Shown here one piece after another: positions 45,204-57,500 of a stretch of 64,000 bases of DNA. Made by a program: the position numbers and the translations under genes. Below the pieces are notes generated by a model that ran no database searches, was not told the origin of the DNA, and was given only the letters and a program-made list of their open reading frames with translations. The stretch covers positions 62,001 through 126,000 of the forward strand of contig NZ_JAKWFK010000006.1 in the NCBI RefSeq assembly GCF_029522115.1. Reading direction: 5' to 3'. How positions within the stretch are numbered: position 1 is the first letter of the stretch; the number at the start of each line of letters is the position of its first letter. This DNA is from Trinickia sp. Y13. GTDB taxonomy: Bacteria; Pseudomonadota; Gammaproteobacteria; Burkholderiales; Burkholderiaceae.

Positions 45204-45349
45204 GTCGCTGAAATCGTCCAAAAAGTGAAATCGAAGCGGTAGCCGGTCGATCCGCGGTTCGGGCCGAGCAAGCCGCCGCAGCTCAAATGCCCGACGACCG
45301 TTGCCGACATACAACCGCAAACAACCGCACTACCGCGCGTCGCGTGGGC

Positions 45350-45378
45350 AAGTGGGGACGCCCGCGGGGCTTTTCAAG
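45350..45378 (-). promoter_or_regulatory. Sigma-32 heat-shock promoter of grpE
   Basis: On the minus strand CTTGAAA (45378-45372), 14-bp spacer, CCCCACTT (45357-45350). This matches the sigma-32 consensus CTTGAAA / CCCCATNT in all but one fixed position, at an accepted spacing. Predicted leader to the grpE ATG: about 140 nt. Confidence 0.82.
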
Positions 45379-45460
45379 CCCCTACCCCCGTTTTTTGCAC
45401 CATTTGAGCCTGGCGGAAACGAACGGTAACACCGGTTACGGCGTCAGCCGCAAATGGGCG

Positions 45461-45489
45461 TTGAGCGCCATCCTGGTTTGCCCTAAACT
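45461..45489 (+). promoter_or_regulatory. Candidate sigma-70 promoter of the 53-aa peptide gene
   Basis: TTGAGC (45461-45466), 17-bp spacer, TAAACT (45484-45489); 4 of 6 matches in each hexamer. The predicted leader is about 98 nt and ends in a GGGGAG ribosome-binding site. Confidence 0.4.
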
Positions 45490-45593
45490 GGCTTCAAGCG
45501 TTTCGCGCGTTGGCCGAGCCGGCGGCGAAATGCGCCAGCCCCGCCCATCCGAAACGCGCGTGCCCGTATCGCCTTCTTCCGAAGGGGAGTACC

Positions 45594-45755
45594 GTGAAAC
45601 TGACCTTTGCCGTCGCGGTGGTCGCATTGGTACTCGTTGCGGGAACCACGACCATCTGCCTGTCCGGCGCGCTGACCGACTGTATGACGGAATACGGCGG
45701 CGCCCACGCAACCATCGACAGCCTGTTCAATCCCCACCCGAAAGCTTGTCGATGA
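45594..45755 (+). CDS. Small exported or membrane peptide, 53 aa
   Basis: A 53-codon gene starting at GTG 45594, with a GGGGAG ribosome-binding site at 45584-45589. The first 27 residues (VKLTFAVAVVALVLVAGTTT) form a signal peptide or membrane helix; the mature part has three cysteines (Cys22 or so, Cys32, Cys52) and is otherwise hydrophilic. No family was recognised. It is opposite to its neighbours, overlaps the 3' end of hslR by 29 bp, and shares a divergent region with grpE. The hydrophobic start, the strong ribosome-binding site and the plausible promoter argue that it is real. Confidence 0.55.
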   Translation: MKLTFAVAVVALVLVAGTTTICLSGALTDCMTEYGGAHATIDSLFNPHPKACR

Positions 45756-46134
45756 TGCGCCGGTCGCGCTTGGTCGGGCGTCCCTGCAGCGCCGCTGCGG
45801 GTTCGCGGTAGGTCCTGCGCCGCTCGGCCTCCGCGGCTCGCTTGGTCTGGCTTTCCGGCGTTTCCGCATAAAGCGTGTGCGCAACGGCCGCCGGGCCGCG
45901 CACATCGCAGGTCCCCAGGACCCGCACTTCCCACACGATTCGCTCGATCTCGACCTGAACGAGATCGCCTACCCGTACGTCCTTTGCCGGCTTGACGGTC
46001 GCCCCGGCAATGCGCACACGCCCCTTCTCGACAGCATCGGCCGCCAGCGAGCGCGTTTTGAAGAAGCGCGCAGCCCATAGCCACTTGTCTATACGCATGC
46101 GAGCGTCGGGTTCAGTCGAAATCTTGTAATTCAT
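45727..46134 (-). CDS. hslR: HslR, ribosome-associated heat shock protein 15 (S4 domain)
   Basis: A 135-residue RNA-binding protein. The S4 domain covers about 12-75: MRIDKWLWAARFFKTRSLAADAVEKGRV, then VKPAKDVRVGDLVQV. The C-terminal half is Arg/Glu/Ala-rich helix ending GRPTKRDRRIIDKL. Hsp15 rescues stalled 50S subunits carrying nascent peptides after heat shock. ATG 46134 was chosen because the 33 upstream codons are unconserved and Arg/Ser-rich. It belongs with the grpE-dnaK-dnaJ block by function. Confidence 0.92.
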   Translation of the reverse strand: MNYKISTEPDARMRIDKWLWAARFFKTRSLAADAVEKGRVRIAGATVKPAKDVRVGDLVQVEIERIVWEVRVLGTCDVRGPAAVAHTLYAETPESQTKRAAEAERRRTYREPAAALQGRPTKRDRRIIDKLSGGD

Positions 46135-46284
46135 GAAAGTGCAAGAACGAAAAGGAAACCGCCCATGCGCGCGCGATGGCACGCAACGAGCTTGCCTGCA
46201 CTGCGCCCGTGGCGAGCTGCGCCGCGCCCCCAATTATGGGAGCGGCCGCTGGCGATCGCGCCTGCCGCCCTCTTTACGCTCGGC

Positions 46285-46315
46285 GTCGGGACGCCGATCA
46301 CGCCGGCGTCCCGAC
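46285..46315. terminator. 12-bp hairpin spanning the hemH stop codon
   Basis: gtcgggacgccg (46285-46296) and cggcgtcccgac (46304-46315) pair perfectly around a 7-nt loop that contains the hemH TGA. There is no T-run, so it may protect the hemH 3' end rather than terminate. Confidence 0.5.
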
Positions 46316-47365
46316 CGGAACGCTCGCCTGCACCGGCCAGCCTTGCAGTTGGTGGAGCACGATTTCCCCCAGCGCGGCAATCCATGCCTGCGAGGCATTC
46401 AGGCACGCGATGCGGTGAAATTCCTTCCCCCCCGCGTGCAAGAATTCATCGCGCACTTCCAGGCCGATTTCTTCGATCGTCTCGAGGCAATCGGCCGTAA
46501 AGCCGGGGCAAAACACGTCGGCGCGGCGCACGCCGGCCGCGCCCAATTCACGCAAGGTCGGGGCCGTGTACGGTTGCAGCCACTCGGCGCGGCCAAAGCG
46601 CGACTGGAACGTCACGCGGCACTCGGTAGGCGTCAGGCCAAGGGCCGCCATCAACAACGCCGCCGTGGTGCGGCACTGATCGTGGTAAGGATCGCCCAAG
46701 TCGAGCGTACGTTTGGGCACGCCGTGAAAACTCAATACGAGTTTGTCGCCCGCCGCGAAATCCGGCTGGCCGTGCGCGGCCCAGTAACGCCGGACCTGCT
46801 CGGCCAACGCCGCGATGTACGCCGGATGATCGGCGTAGTGACGCACCGTGCGTACTTCGAGCTGGTTACGCATGCGCCCAAGGGCGGCAAACGCGGCGTC
46901 GAAAGCCGTGGCCGTGGTGGAAGACGAGTATTGCGGATACATCGGCATCAACAACACGCGCTCGGCGCCGGCCAATTTGAGCTGTCCCAGCATCGCGCCG
47001 ATGCTGGGCGTGCCGTAGCGCATGGCGTAATCGACGATCACCGGGTAACCGTTGACATGGAGCAGTTGGCGCAACGCCTCGACCTGCTTCTCGGTGTACA
47101 CGCGCAACGGCGAGCCCTCCTGCATCCAGACGGAGGCGTACTTTTTCGCCGACGAACGGCCGCGCAGCGGCAAAATCACCCCCCGCAACAGCGGCTGCCA
47201 AACCAGCGCGGGGATTTCGACGACGCGCGGGTCGGACAAGAACTGGGCGAGATAGCGCCGCACGGCACGCGGGGTGGGCGCGTCGGGCGTGCCCAAATTG
47301 ATCAATAGCACCGCGACGCGATGGGAAGTGGCGGGCTGCGACGGCAACTCGAGATCGAAACGCAT
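46298..47365 (-). CDS. hemH: HemH, ferrochelatase
   Basis: A 355-residue enzyme that inserts ferrous iron into protoporphyrin IX. Motifs: [30 protein letters not shown] near the start, [38 protein letters not shown], the catalytic-His strand [12 protein letters not shown] and [34 protein letters not shown] 47365 gives a normal length; an upstream in-frame start adds 14 unlikely residues. It is downstream of hrcA in the same direction. A 12-bp hairpin (46285-46315) spans its stop codon. Confidence 0.96.
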   Translation of the reverse strand: MRFDLELPSQPATSHRVAVLLINLGTPDAPTPRAVRRYLAQFLSDPRVVEIPALVWQPLLRGVILPLRGRSSAKKYASVWMQEGSPLRVYTEKQVEALRQLLHVNGYPVIVDYAMRYGTPSIGAMLGQLKLAGAERVLLMPMYPQYSSSTTATAFDAAFAALGRMRNQLEVRTVRHYADHPAYIAALAEQVRRYWAAHGQPDFAAGDKLVLSFHGVPKRTLDLGDPYHDQCRTTAALLMAALGLTPTECRVTFQSRFGRAEWLQPYTAPTLRELGAAGVRRADVFCPGFTADCLETIEEIGLEVRDEFLHAGGKEFHRIACLNASQAWIAALGEIVLHQLQGWPVQASVPVGTPA

Positions 47366-47597
47366 GTGCGATATAAGGCGCCCGAGGGCTAGGCGACGCG
47401 CGGCCATGTAGCCGCCCGGCTCTGGTCAAGTGAACGTGAGGGCCATTATAGCGGCGCCCCTATGCGCGGTCCCTTCAGCCGTTCGGCCGATGGCCGGCGC
47501 GCTCGAACGAGCGCACCATACGCAAAGATCGAACCGGCGCAAGGGCCGGCGAAGCGCGGCCGAACGTGTCGGCGCGCCCGCATGCCCGCAGCGCCGC

Positions 47598-48617
47598 TTA
47601 TTGCTGGCTGAGCGCGGTGGAAAGCAGGCGCGCCGTGATGTCGACGATCGGAATCACGCGGTTATAGGCCATGCGGGTAGGCCCGATTACGCCGAGCGTG
47701 CCGACGATCTTGCCGTTCACCTCGTAGGGCGCCGTCACGACGCTCATTTGCTCGATCGGCACGAGCGTCGATTCGCCGCCGATGAAAATCTGCACGCCTT
47801 GTGCGTGGCTCGATACGTCGAGCAATTGAAGGAGGCTGGTTTTTTGGTCGAATACGTCGAACAATTTGCGCAAGCGCGCCATATCGGAGGACAAATCGGC
47901 CACTTCGAGCAGGTTGCGCTCGCCCGAGATCAGCACGGTCTCGCTATCGTCGCTTTCCTCCGTGCTGGCCGTGACGGCCGCATGCATGAGCGCGGTCATA
48001 TCGCCGCGCAACTGGTCGATTTCCTCACGCAGGCGCCGGCGCACTTCGTCGAACGAAAGCCCGCCGAAATGCGCGTTGATGTAATTGGAGGCCTCGATGA
48101 GTTGCGAAGGCGAATAGTCGCGCTGGGTCGCCATCATGCGGTTTTGCACGTCCCCTTCGGGGGTCACGATGATGAGCAAGATGCGCTTGTCCGACAGGCG
48201 CATGAATTCGACCTGCTTGAACACGTGACTGCGGCGCGGCGTCATGACGACGCCGGCGAATTGCGACAGGTTCGACAAGACGCTCGCGGCGGCCGCCACC
48301 ACCTTCTGCGGCTCGCCAGGCTTGAGCGTCTTGCGCACCACGCGTTCGACCGCTTGTTCGTCCGCTACGGGCTCGACGGTCAGCATGGTATCGACGAACA
48401 GCCGGTAGCCGCGCGGCGTCGGGATGCGCCCGGCCGACGTATGCGGGCTCGCGACGAGCCCGAGCTCCTCGAGATCCGACATCACGTTGCGAATCGTGGC
48501 CGGGCTCAGTTCGAGCCCCGAGTACCGCGACAACGTGCGCGAGCCGACCGGCTGACCTTCGGCAATATAGCGCTCGATCAGCGTTTTGAGGAGAGTTTGT
48601 GCGCGGGGTTCTAGCAT
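47598..48617 (-). CDS. hrcA: HrcA, heat-inducible transcription repressor
   Basis: A 339-residue repressor that binds CIRCE operators and is kept active by GroEL. The N-terminal winged helix contains [47 protein letters not shown] and [16 protein letters not shown]; a GAF-like domain (about 100-310) and the dimerisation segment follow. In beta-proteobacteria HrcA usually controls groESL, which is outside this window; no proper CIRCE was found near dnaK or grpE. ATG 48617 sits 8 nt after a TAAAAT -10-like box. Confidence 0.96.
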   Translation of the reverse strand: MLEPRAQTLLKTLIERYIAEGQPVGSRTLSRYSGLELSPATIRNVMSDLEELGLVASPHTSAGRIPTPRGYRLFVDTMLTVEPVADEQAVERVVRKTLKPGEPQKVVAAAASVLSNLSQFAGVVMTPRRSHVFKQVEFMRLSDKRILLIIVTPEGDVQNRMMATQRDYSPSQLIEASNYINAHFGGLSFDEVRRRLREEIDQLRGDMTALMHAAVTASTEESDDSETVLISGERNLLEVADLSSDMARLRKLFDVFDQKTSLLQLLDVSSHAQGVQIFIGGESTLVPIEQMSVVTAPYEVNGKIVGTLGVIGPTRMAYNRVIPIVDITARLLSTALSQQ

Positions 48618-48631
48618 GACGCAAAATTTTA
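48618..48631 (-). promoter_or_regulatory. -10-like box directly before hrcA
   Basis: On the minus strand TAAAAT (48631-48626) is followed by 8 nt and the hrcA ATG (48617). Transcription would begin within one or two bases of the start codon. No ribosome-binding site is visible. Confidence 0.45.
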
Positions 48632-48866
48632 GCCAAACGGCGTGCCCCCCGGCGAGCGTTGGGCGACGCTCGAACGTTCGCCCGCGCACCGCGCTCGATC
48701 GATGAGCCGCACGCGTGCAACGCCGCACCGGCGACGGGCGCGCCAGGCCGCCGGCGTCTTTTCGGGACAACGCCATTCTAGCGACAAATCGCCGGTGCGG
48801 GACGAGCGCCCCGTTGTGCCGGCCACACCCCCGACGACGAAGGTTCTTTTCGACTCCCAGCTATGG

Positions 48867-48878
48867 TGTAATGCCGGC
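48867..48878 (+). promoter_or_regulatory. -10-like box directly before nadK
   Basis: TGTAAT (48867-48872, 5 of 6 to consensus) lies 6 nt before the nadK ATG (48879), the same spacing as in mutL. An overlapping TATGGT (48862-48867) is the alternative -10. The -35 side is weak. Confidence 0.4.
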
Positions 48879-49790
48879 ATGGAAATTGGCAGCCAATTCA
48901 AGACCGTCGCGCTCGTCGGGCGCAGCAACACCCCAGGCATCGGCGAGCCGCTGACGGCGCTCGCCACCTGCATCGCCAAGCGTGGCTTCGAAGTGGTATT
49001 CGAGGCCGACACGGCGAAAGATCTCGGGGTGACCGATTACGTGGCGCTCACGGCTGCCGAAATCGGCGCCCGCGCCGACGTCGCCGTCGTGCTAGGCGGC
49101 GACGGCACGATGCTCGGCATCGGCCGCCAGCTCGCGCCGTATCGCACGCCGCTCATCGGCGTGAACCTGGGGCGTTTGGGCTTCATCACCGACATCCCGG
49201 TGGCCGAAATGAGCCAGCGCGTGCCGCAAATGCTGGCCGGCAGCTTCGAGCGCGAGGAACGCACGCTGCTCGAGGCGCGCATCGTGCGCGACGGCGAGCC
49301 GATTTATCACGCGCTCGCCTTCAACGACGTCGTCGTCAATCGCAGCGGCTTCTCCGGTATGGCCGAATTGCGCGTGTCGGTCGACGGTCGTTTCATGTAC
49401 AACCAACGTTCGGACGGGCTCATCGTCGCCACGCCGACAGGCTCGACCGCCTACGCGCTATCGTCGCAAGGGCCGATCTTGCACCCGCAGCTGCAAGGCC
49501 TCGTGCTGGTGCCCATCGCGCCGCACGCGCTGTCGAATCGTCCGATCGTGCTGCCCGACGACTGCAACGTCGGCATTCAGATCATCGGCGGGCGCGATGT
49601 GAACGTGAACTTCGATATGCAGTCGTTCACCGCGCTCAAGCTCAACGACACGATCGAAGTGCGCCGCTCGCGGCATACGGTGCCGTTCCTCCACCCCGTC
49701 GGCTACAGCTACTATGCAACGCTGCGGCAAAAGCTCCACTGGAACGAGCACCCCTCCGACGAGGAAGGCAACGATTCGAACACCGTGTAG
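48879..49790 (+). CDS. nadK: NadK, NAD kinase
   Basis: A 303-residue inorganic polyphosphate/ATP NAD kinase making NADP. It has the GGDGT motif at 73-77 ([15 protein letters not shown]), [28 protein letters not shown] (the NE/D motif), and the Gly-rich [27 protein letters not shown] 48879 was chosen by the family N-terminus; the open frame upstream covers the hrcA promoter region. Divergent from hrcA and 59 bp before recN, with which it may be co-transcribed. Confidence 0.96.
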   Translation: MEIGSQFKTVALVGRSNTPGIGEPLTALATCIAKRGFEVVFEADTAKDLGVTDYVALTAAEIGARADVAVVLGGDGTMLGIGRQLAPYRTPLIGVNLGRLGFITDIPVAEMSQRVPQMLAGSFEREERTLLEARIVRDGEPIYHALAFNDVVVNRSGFSGMAELRVSVDGRFMYNQRSDGLIVATPTGSTAYALSSQGPILHPQLQGLVLVPIAPHALSNRPIVLPDDCNVGIQIIGGRDVNVNFDMQSFTALKLNDTIEVRRSRHTVPFLHPVGYSYYATLRQKLHWNEHPSDEEGNDSNTV

Positions 49791-49849
49791 CCGCGCCGCC
49801 TCGACGCTGCCTGGCGCTCTCTGAAAAAAAAGCCGTTAATCCGACTCCC

Positions 49850-51520
<1,671 letters not shown>

Positions 51521-51535
51521 TCGTTGGATGCCGCT

Positions 51536-54322
51536 TCACGCGAACGCGCGCTGCCAGAGTTTGAGCACCGCCTCGCGCTCACGCTCGATGAGCGCATGCG
51601 GCACGCGCGCCGTCTCCATCCCGTCGAGCCGCAATTGGTGCTGCAGCTTGCGATAGGTCCGATAGGCGGCGCCCACCGTATCGGCTTCCTCCGGACTCAT
51701 GAGCCCGAAGCGAGCGACCTCCCGCAATAGCGCAATGTTGCCGGTATTGCGCACGAGTTCGCGGTCCTGCGCCGCGTGCAGCAATACCCAGTACTGAACG
51801 ATGAACTCGATATCGACCATGCCGCCGCGGTCGTGCTTGACGTCGAACAACTCGCTGCGGTTGGGGTGACCCGCCGCCACGCGCTCGCGCATGGCGACGA
51901 TTTCGGCCGCAAGCGGCGCGGCCTCGCGCGGCATCGTCAATACGCGTTCGCGGATTCGCTCGAATTCGCGGCCGATCTCCGGCTCGCCCGCGCAAAAGCG
52001 CGCCCGGGTCAGCGCCTGGTGTTCCCAAACCCACGCGGTGTTGGCCGCGTCGCCCTCGCGCAATTGATATCGGCGGAACGCGTCGAGATCGGTGATCAGC
52101 AGGCCCGATTCGCCGTTTGGCCGCAACCGTAGATCGACGTCGAACAGCGTGCCCGCGCCCGTCGCCGTCGTCAGCCACGTAATGAGCCGGCGCGTGAAGG
52201 TCGAATAGGTGTCCGCCGCCGCGTCGTCGGGGTCGTCGTACAGAAAGATGAGGTCGAGATCGGAGGCATAGCCGAGCTCTTTCCCGCCCAGCTTGCCGTA
52301 GGCGATGACGGCAAAGCGAGGCGCCTCGCGATGGCGCTTGGGCAACTGCTGCCAGACCGTCTCGATCGCCACATCCAGCACGGAATCGGCCAACTCCGAC
52401 AGGCGATCGCTCACTTGCTCCACCGTTAGCCGTCCGGCCAAATCGATCAGCAAGATGCGGAAGACTTCGGCTTGATGCGCATGGCGCAGCAAGTCCATCT
52501 GCTGCTCGACGCCGTCGGCGGCGGCCAAGCGAGCGCGTAGCGAGGTCTTGAACTCGGGCCAATCGAACGGGCTGCCGATCGCTTCGTCGTCGAGCAACTC
52601 GTCGAGCAACTGCGGGTGCCGGATCAGGTACCCGGCCGCCCAGCGCGAGCCCGAGAGCACGGCCAGCACGCGATCGAGCGCGGCCGGGTATTCGTTGAGC
52701 AGAGCCAGGTATGCGCCGCGGCGGCTCACCGCTTCGAGCAAATCGAGCATGCGCGCGAGCGTGGAACCGCGCTTGTCGGGCGGCTCCATCGCAGCCGAGG
52801 CGTCCAGCGCGCGGGCTGCGATTCTGTCGAAGCGTTCGCGATTGCGCTCGGGCAGCCGCTGGTAGCGCGACGAGCGGCGCACCGCGCTCAAGCGCGCATA
52901 CACCTCGTTTGCATCGCCGAAACCGGCCGCGCTCAAACGTGCGACTGCCGTTTCGTCCTGCGTTTCGTCCTCGAGCGCGCTATTCCACAGCTCACCCGCC
53001 CGGGCGTCCGGGCCGCCGGCACCGGCCGCGAGTCCGTTCGCACGCGCCTTGTCGGCAAAGATCTGATCGAATTGCGCCTCGACGCGCTCGCGGTGGCCGT
53101 CGAGCACATCACGCAGCGCGGCGTAATCGGCAAAGCCCAGCGAGGCGGCCAAGCGAGCGCGTTCATCGTCATCGACGGGCAGCGCGTGCGTCTGTGCATC
53201 GTTACGGTATTGAAGGCGATGCTCCACTTCGCGCAAGAAACGATAGGCGTTGGACAGATCGGCGCACACGGAGGGTGAAATCAGGCCCCGCGCCGCGGCA
53301 TGACGCAGCACGGCGAGCGTGGGACGGATACGGAAGCCCGTGTCCTGGCCGCCGCGTATCAACTGAAACACCTGCGCGCTGAACTCGATCTCGCGGATGC
53401 CCCCTCGCCCCAGCTTGATGTCGTCGGCTTTGTCGGGCCGCATGGTGGCGCGACGCTGCGCCTCCTCTCGAATCTGCGCATGCAGCGCCCGGATCGCGCC
53501 GATGACGCCGAAGTCCAGGTAGCGCCGATAGACGAACGGCTTGACGAGCGCCTCGAGCTGGTCCGCCAGCCGCCGGGCCGCGTCGCTGTGGTGCTCGGAG
53601 ACGAGCCGCCCCTTGATCCACGCGTAGCGCTCCCATTCGCGCCCTTGGACGTAGAAGTATTCCTCGAGCATCCCCAGGCTGCACACGAGCGGGCCCGAGT
53701 CACCGTTCGGACGCAGGCGCATATCCACACGAAACACATAGCCGTCGGCCGTCGGCTCGGCCAGCGCGCCGATCAGGCGCCGTCCGAGCCGGGTGAAGAA
53801 TTCCTGCGTCGAAATGGCGGCGCGACTGCCGCCCGCCGTCTCGCCGTCGTCTTCATAGACGAAGATGAGGTCGATGTCGGAGGACACGTTCAACTCACGT
53901 CCGCCGAGCTTACCCATGCCGACGACGCCGAGCGTGAGCCGATCGCCCGCGGCCGAGCGCGGCGCCCCATAGAGCGCTTCCAATTCGGCGGATAGCACCT
54001 CGAGCGCATGCTGGATCGCGGCTTCGGCCAAGTCGGTCATCGCGCCCGTCACTTCGGCGATATCGGCCTGTCCGCCCAGATCGCGCTCCATCACCGCGCA
54101 AAACACTTCGGTACGCAGGCGCCGCAAGACGCAACGCAGCGCCTCCTCTCCGCGCGCGTCGCCATACTCGAGGCTAAGCTCGCGCAGCCGGGCGTCGATG
54201 CGCTCGCGCGTGATGGGCGCTGCGGCCCATGCGGCGATGCGCTCGGCAAGCGCTGGGCGCGCGGCGATGGCCCGCGCGACGTACGAGGAATAAGCGGAAC
54301 TCAACAGATCGGCAGCAGTCAT
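51536..54322 (-). CDS. glnE: GlnE, bifunctional glutamine synthetase adenylyltransferase/adenylyl-removing enzyme
   Basis: A 928-residue regulator of glutamine synthetase in nitrogen control. It has two nucleotidyltransferase domains: the adenylyl-removing half with GKLGGRELNVSSDIDLIF at about 136-153, and the adenylylating half with GKLGGKELGYASDLDLIF at about 676-693, separated by the GlnB-binding helical region. Both Ser-Asp-x-Asp metal motifs are intact, so both activities are expected. ATG 54322. Its upstream gap contains two hairpins (54361-54377 and 54396-54420). Confidence 0.96.
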   Translation of the reverse strand: MTAADLLSSAYSSYVARAIAARPALAERIAAWAAAPITRERIDARLRELSLEYGDARGEEALRCVLRRLRTEVFCAVMERDLGGQADIAEVTGAMTDLAEAAIQHALEVLSAELEALYGAPRSAAGDRLTLGVVGMGKLGGRELNVSSDIDLIFVYEDDGETAGGSRAAISTQEFFTRLGRRLIGALAEPTADGYVFRVDMRLRPNGDSGPLVCSLGMLEEYFYVQGREWERYAWIKGRLVSEHHSDAARRLADQLEALVKPFVYRRYLDFGVIGAIRALHAQIREEAQRRATMRPDKADDIKLGRGGIREIEFSAQVFQLIRGGQDTGFRIRPTLAVLRHAAARGLISPSVCADLSNAYRFLREVEHRLQYRNDAQTHALPVDDDERARLAASLGFADYAALRDVLDGHRERVEAQFDQIFADKARANGLAAGAGGPDARAGELWNSALEDETQDETAVARLSAAGFGDANEVYARLSAVRRSSRYQRLPERNRERFDRIAARALDASAAMEPPDKRGSTLARMLDLLEAVSRRGAYLALLNEYPAALDRVLAVLSGSRWAAGYLIRHPQLLDELLDDEAIGSPFDWPEFKTSLRARLAAADGVEQQMDLLRHAHQAEVFRILLIDLAGRLTVEQVSDRLSELADSVLDVAIETVWQQLPKRHREAPRFAVIAYGKLGGKELGYASDLDLIFLYDDPDDAAADTYSTFTRRLITWLTTATGAGTLFDVDLRLRPNGESGLLITDLDAFRRYQLREGDAANTAWVWEHQALTRARFCAGEPEIGREFERIRERVLTMPREAAPLAAEIVAMRERVAAGHPNRSELFDVKHDRGGMVDIEFIVQYWVLLHAAQDRELVRNTGNIALLREVARFGLMSPEEADTVGAAYRTYRKLQHQLRLDGMETARVPHALIEREREAVLKLWQRAFA

Positions 54323-54395
54323 GAGAGATGAGAAGGTATGGCTCGCTCGTTGCAGCGGTTATTGGCGCGAGGCCAATCGCCGGCCGCGGGCGAGA

Positions 54396-54420
54396 GCGGG
54401 CACGATCGCTGCGTGCCCGC
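54396..54420. other. 9-bp hairpin between glnE and yhdP
   Basis: gcgggcacg (54396-54404) and cgtgcccgc (54412-54420) pair around a 7-nt loop in the divergent gap; a second, smaller repeat attggc/gccaat lies at 54361-54377. Either could fold in the glnE leader. No function assigned. Confidence 0.4.
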
Positions 54421-54555
54421 CTGCCGCAAGCCGCGGCGAGCAGCCCGCCGAATCTGCCCGGCATGCGAGGCCCGCGCGGATACGGCCGGCCGCTGTGATA
54501 CATTTCGTCGTCCTAGACGCCAAACTACCATATTCACATCCCGATTCGCCGCAGT

Positions 54556-57500
54556 ATGTCCGACAGCAAGGAATCCGCCGAAGCCGCCGTTGCCGGACAC
54601 GCGCGTCACGAACATCGGCGGCTGCGCCGAATCCTGCATATCGCGCTGGCTGTCGCCTTCATCGTCTACTTCGTCGTCGCAGCCCTTTTCATCGGCCTGC
54701 GCTACGTCGTCCTGCCCCGCATCGACGATTTCCGCCCCCGCATCGAGGCGATCGTCTCGCAGCGGCTCCACGCCCAGGTGCAAATCGGCAAGCTCGCGCC
54801 GTACTGGTCGGGGCTCGAGCCCGGGATCGACGTCACCGGTTTGACCATCAGCGATAGAAGCGGTAACCGCGCGTTGTCCGTGCCCCATGCGACCGCCAAC
54901 CTGTCATGGGCCTCTTTGCTACGGTTCAAGCCCGCGCTCGCGAGCCTCGTGATCGAGCGGCCCGAGGTGTTGGCGGCGCGCGAGCGCGACGGCTCGCTAT
55001 GGGTGGGCGGCGTGGAAGTGCCGACCACGCACACCGGCAACGACACGTTCTCGAGTTGGCTGCTCTCGCAACGAGCGATCGTTTTGCGCGGCGGTACGCT
55101 GCGCTGGCGCGATGCGCAGCGCGGCGCACCCGAGCTCGCGCTGCACAACGTGCGCATCGCCATGCTCAACGACGGCTTCACGCACCGGGTCGCCCTTCAA
55201 GCCCCGGGCGAAGGCGCGTTGCTCAAAGGCCCGATCGACTTTCGCGCGCGCTTTCGGCATACGCCATTGATGGCCGTCGGCAAGCCGCAAAATTGGACGG
55301 GACAGGCGTATCTATCCACGGGCCCGGTCGAACTGCCGATGCTCGCCGCCTATGTGAAGCTGCCCGTGAAGACTTATGCGGGCCTGATCGACAATGCGAT
55401 CTGGGCGCAATTCGGCGATGGGCATATCCTCTCGGCGCATGGCGCGCTACAAGGTTCGGACATCGCATTGCGCGTGCGGCCGACGCAGCCCAAGCTCGAC
55501 GTCCCTGTCGCCCGCTTCGGTTGGGCGCTGCAGATCCAGGCGCAGCGCGACTACAAGCTACGGCTCACGGACTTGCACGCCGAGCTCGGTCAGCCGCCCC
55601 TCGCCGACGGCACGCCCGTTTCGCGCACGCTCACGTTCGCTACGCTGACGGGGCGATACCGAGTGCCGACGGTCGAGCACGGCCAACTGATGAGCGTGAC
55701 GGGCGATCGCGTGGACCTCGGCATTCTCGCGGAGTTCAGCCGTGCGTTGCCCGTTCCGCGCCGTTTCCTCGACGAGCTCGTCCGCTTCGATCCGCGCGGC
55801 ATGGTCGCCAATTACACAATCGCGGTCGAGCGCGCCCGCCCCGAGGGTGCGCTGGCCGCCAGCGAGGAGCGCGTCGCAGGCGAAGCGCCGGTCGTGCGCT
55901 ACCGCTTCAAGGCAGACCTTCAGGGCATCAGCCTCGCCGCGCAGGAGCCGCCCCCCGGTCTTTCCCCCGCGGGGCATCCGCGAGCCGGCTTGCCGGGCTT
56001 CGAGAACCTTTGGGGCAGCATCGATGCGGACGAGCGGCACGGCGAGCTGACGATCGACACCGTCAACGCCGCCGTCACGATTCCCGGCGAATTCGACGAT
56101 CCGCGGCTCACCTTCGACCGGCTGCAAGCACGCGGAAATTGGACGGTCAGTCGCGCGCGTGCCCCGGGCGAAGCGCATAAGGCGTTTTCGGTGACGGTGC
56201 CCGAACTGAGCCTGGAGAACGCCGATACGGCGGGCACGCTGGCGGCCACCTACACCAATCCGGGCCACGGTCGCGGTGCGCTCGATCTGAAGGCGACGAT
56301 TGCGCGCGCCAAAGCGCCGATGATCCCGCGCTACTTGCCGACGAGCATCGGCGAGCACCTGCGCCACTATTTGGGTCACGGCCTGCAAGACGGCGTAGCG
56401 CACAACGCGACGATCGAAGTGCATGGCGGCCTCGACAAATTTCCTTATTCGCGCGAGCCGCAAGCGGGGATTTTTCGCATCGTCGCGCCGTTCTCTGGTG
56501 GGAAATTCGACCCCTCCCCCTACCCGCTGAAAACACTCAAGAACGGCACGCCGGACGTCTGGCCCGCGCTCGAGGGGATCGACGGCGTCTTCACGTTGAA
56601 GGAAAACTTGCTGCGCTTCGACATCGCGCGTGCGCGCTACAAGCGCGTCGCGATCACCCGCGTTGCCGGCCGCATCGACGATCTCGGCAACCACGGCTCC
56701 GATCTCGTCATCGACGGGGACGCCCATGGTCCGCTCGGCGACATGCTCGACTATGTCAACCACAGCGCCCTCGCCGGCATGTCCGGCCATATCGGCGAAA
56801 AGGTCGGCGCAAGCGGCCCCGCCACGCTGTCGCTCACGCTGACCGTGCCGCGCACGCACGAGCCCCACGTGGGCGTCGCGGGCACCGTGGGACTCGAAGG
56901 CAACACGCTGTCGGCGCCGCAACTTCCGCCGCTCGAAGCCCTGAAGGGCCGCGTGCATTTCACGAAGCAAACGCTCGCACTCGAACGCGTCGACGGCCGT
57001 TGGCTCGGCGGCGACGTACGCGCGAACGGCGCGCTGCGCGAAAACGGCAGCTATGCGTTCGACATCGCCGGGCGCATCGCCGCCGACAGCACCCGGCAGT
57101 TGAACCTGCAAGGCCCCGCAGCAAAGCTGCTCGGCCACCTCTCGGGCGACGCGCCCTACGCGATCGACGTGCGCGGTGCCCGCGGATCGCTGCCAACCGT
57201 GTCCGCCCACTCCGACCTGTCGGGTCTCGCACTCGATCTGCCCGCGCCGCTCGGCAAACCGCGCGGCGCCCCAATGCCGTTTTCGTTCGAAGTCAAGCCG
57301 CTTAACGCCGCGAACGGCGAAGCCGCTTCGCTGAGCGGCGGTGGCCGAGCACGAGCCGATCTGCGCCTCGGCCCGCTGCAAGCGGCCTATGTCGTCGAAC
57401 GCGCAGCGGCAAACGCCAAGGGCGCATCGCCGCTAACCGTCTTGCAAGGCGCGGTGGGACTCGGCGAACCCGTCGAACTACCGCCTCGCGGCGTCACGGC

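Larger units (their letters stand above)
45204..45593. promoter_or_regulatory. Gene-free divergent region between grpE and the 53-aa peptide gene
   Basis: 390 bp holding the grpE heat-shock promoter (45350-45378, minus strand) and a candidate sigma-70 promoter for the small gene (45461-45489, plus strand). A tandem direct repeat acaaccgca at 45311 and 45321 falls in the grpE leader. Nothing else was recognised. Confidence 0.6.

Noticed and set aside
46133-47308. A 391-codon plus-strand frame across hemH
   Set aside because: Antisense shadow of ferrochelatase without any family features.
48642-48878. A longer NadK starting about 79 codons upstream
   Set aside because: The upstream codons are Arg/Thr/Pro-rich, overlap the hrcA promoter area and have no family match; the family start is the ATG at 48879.
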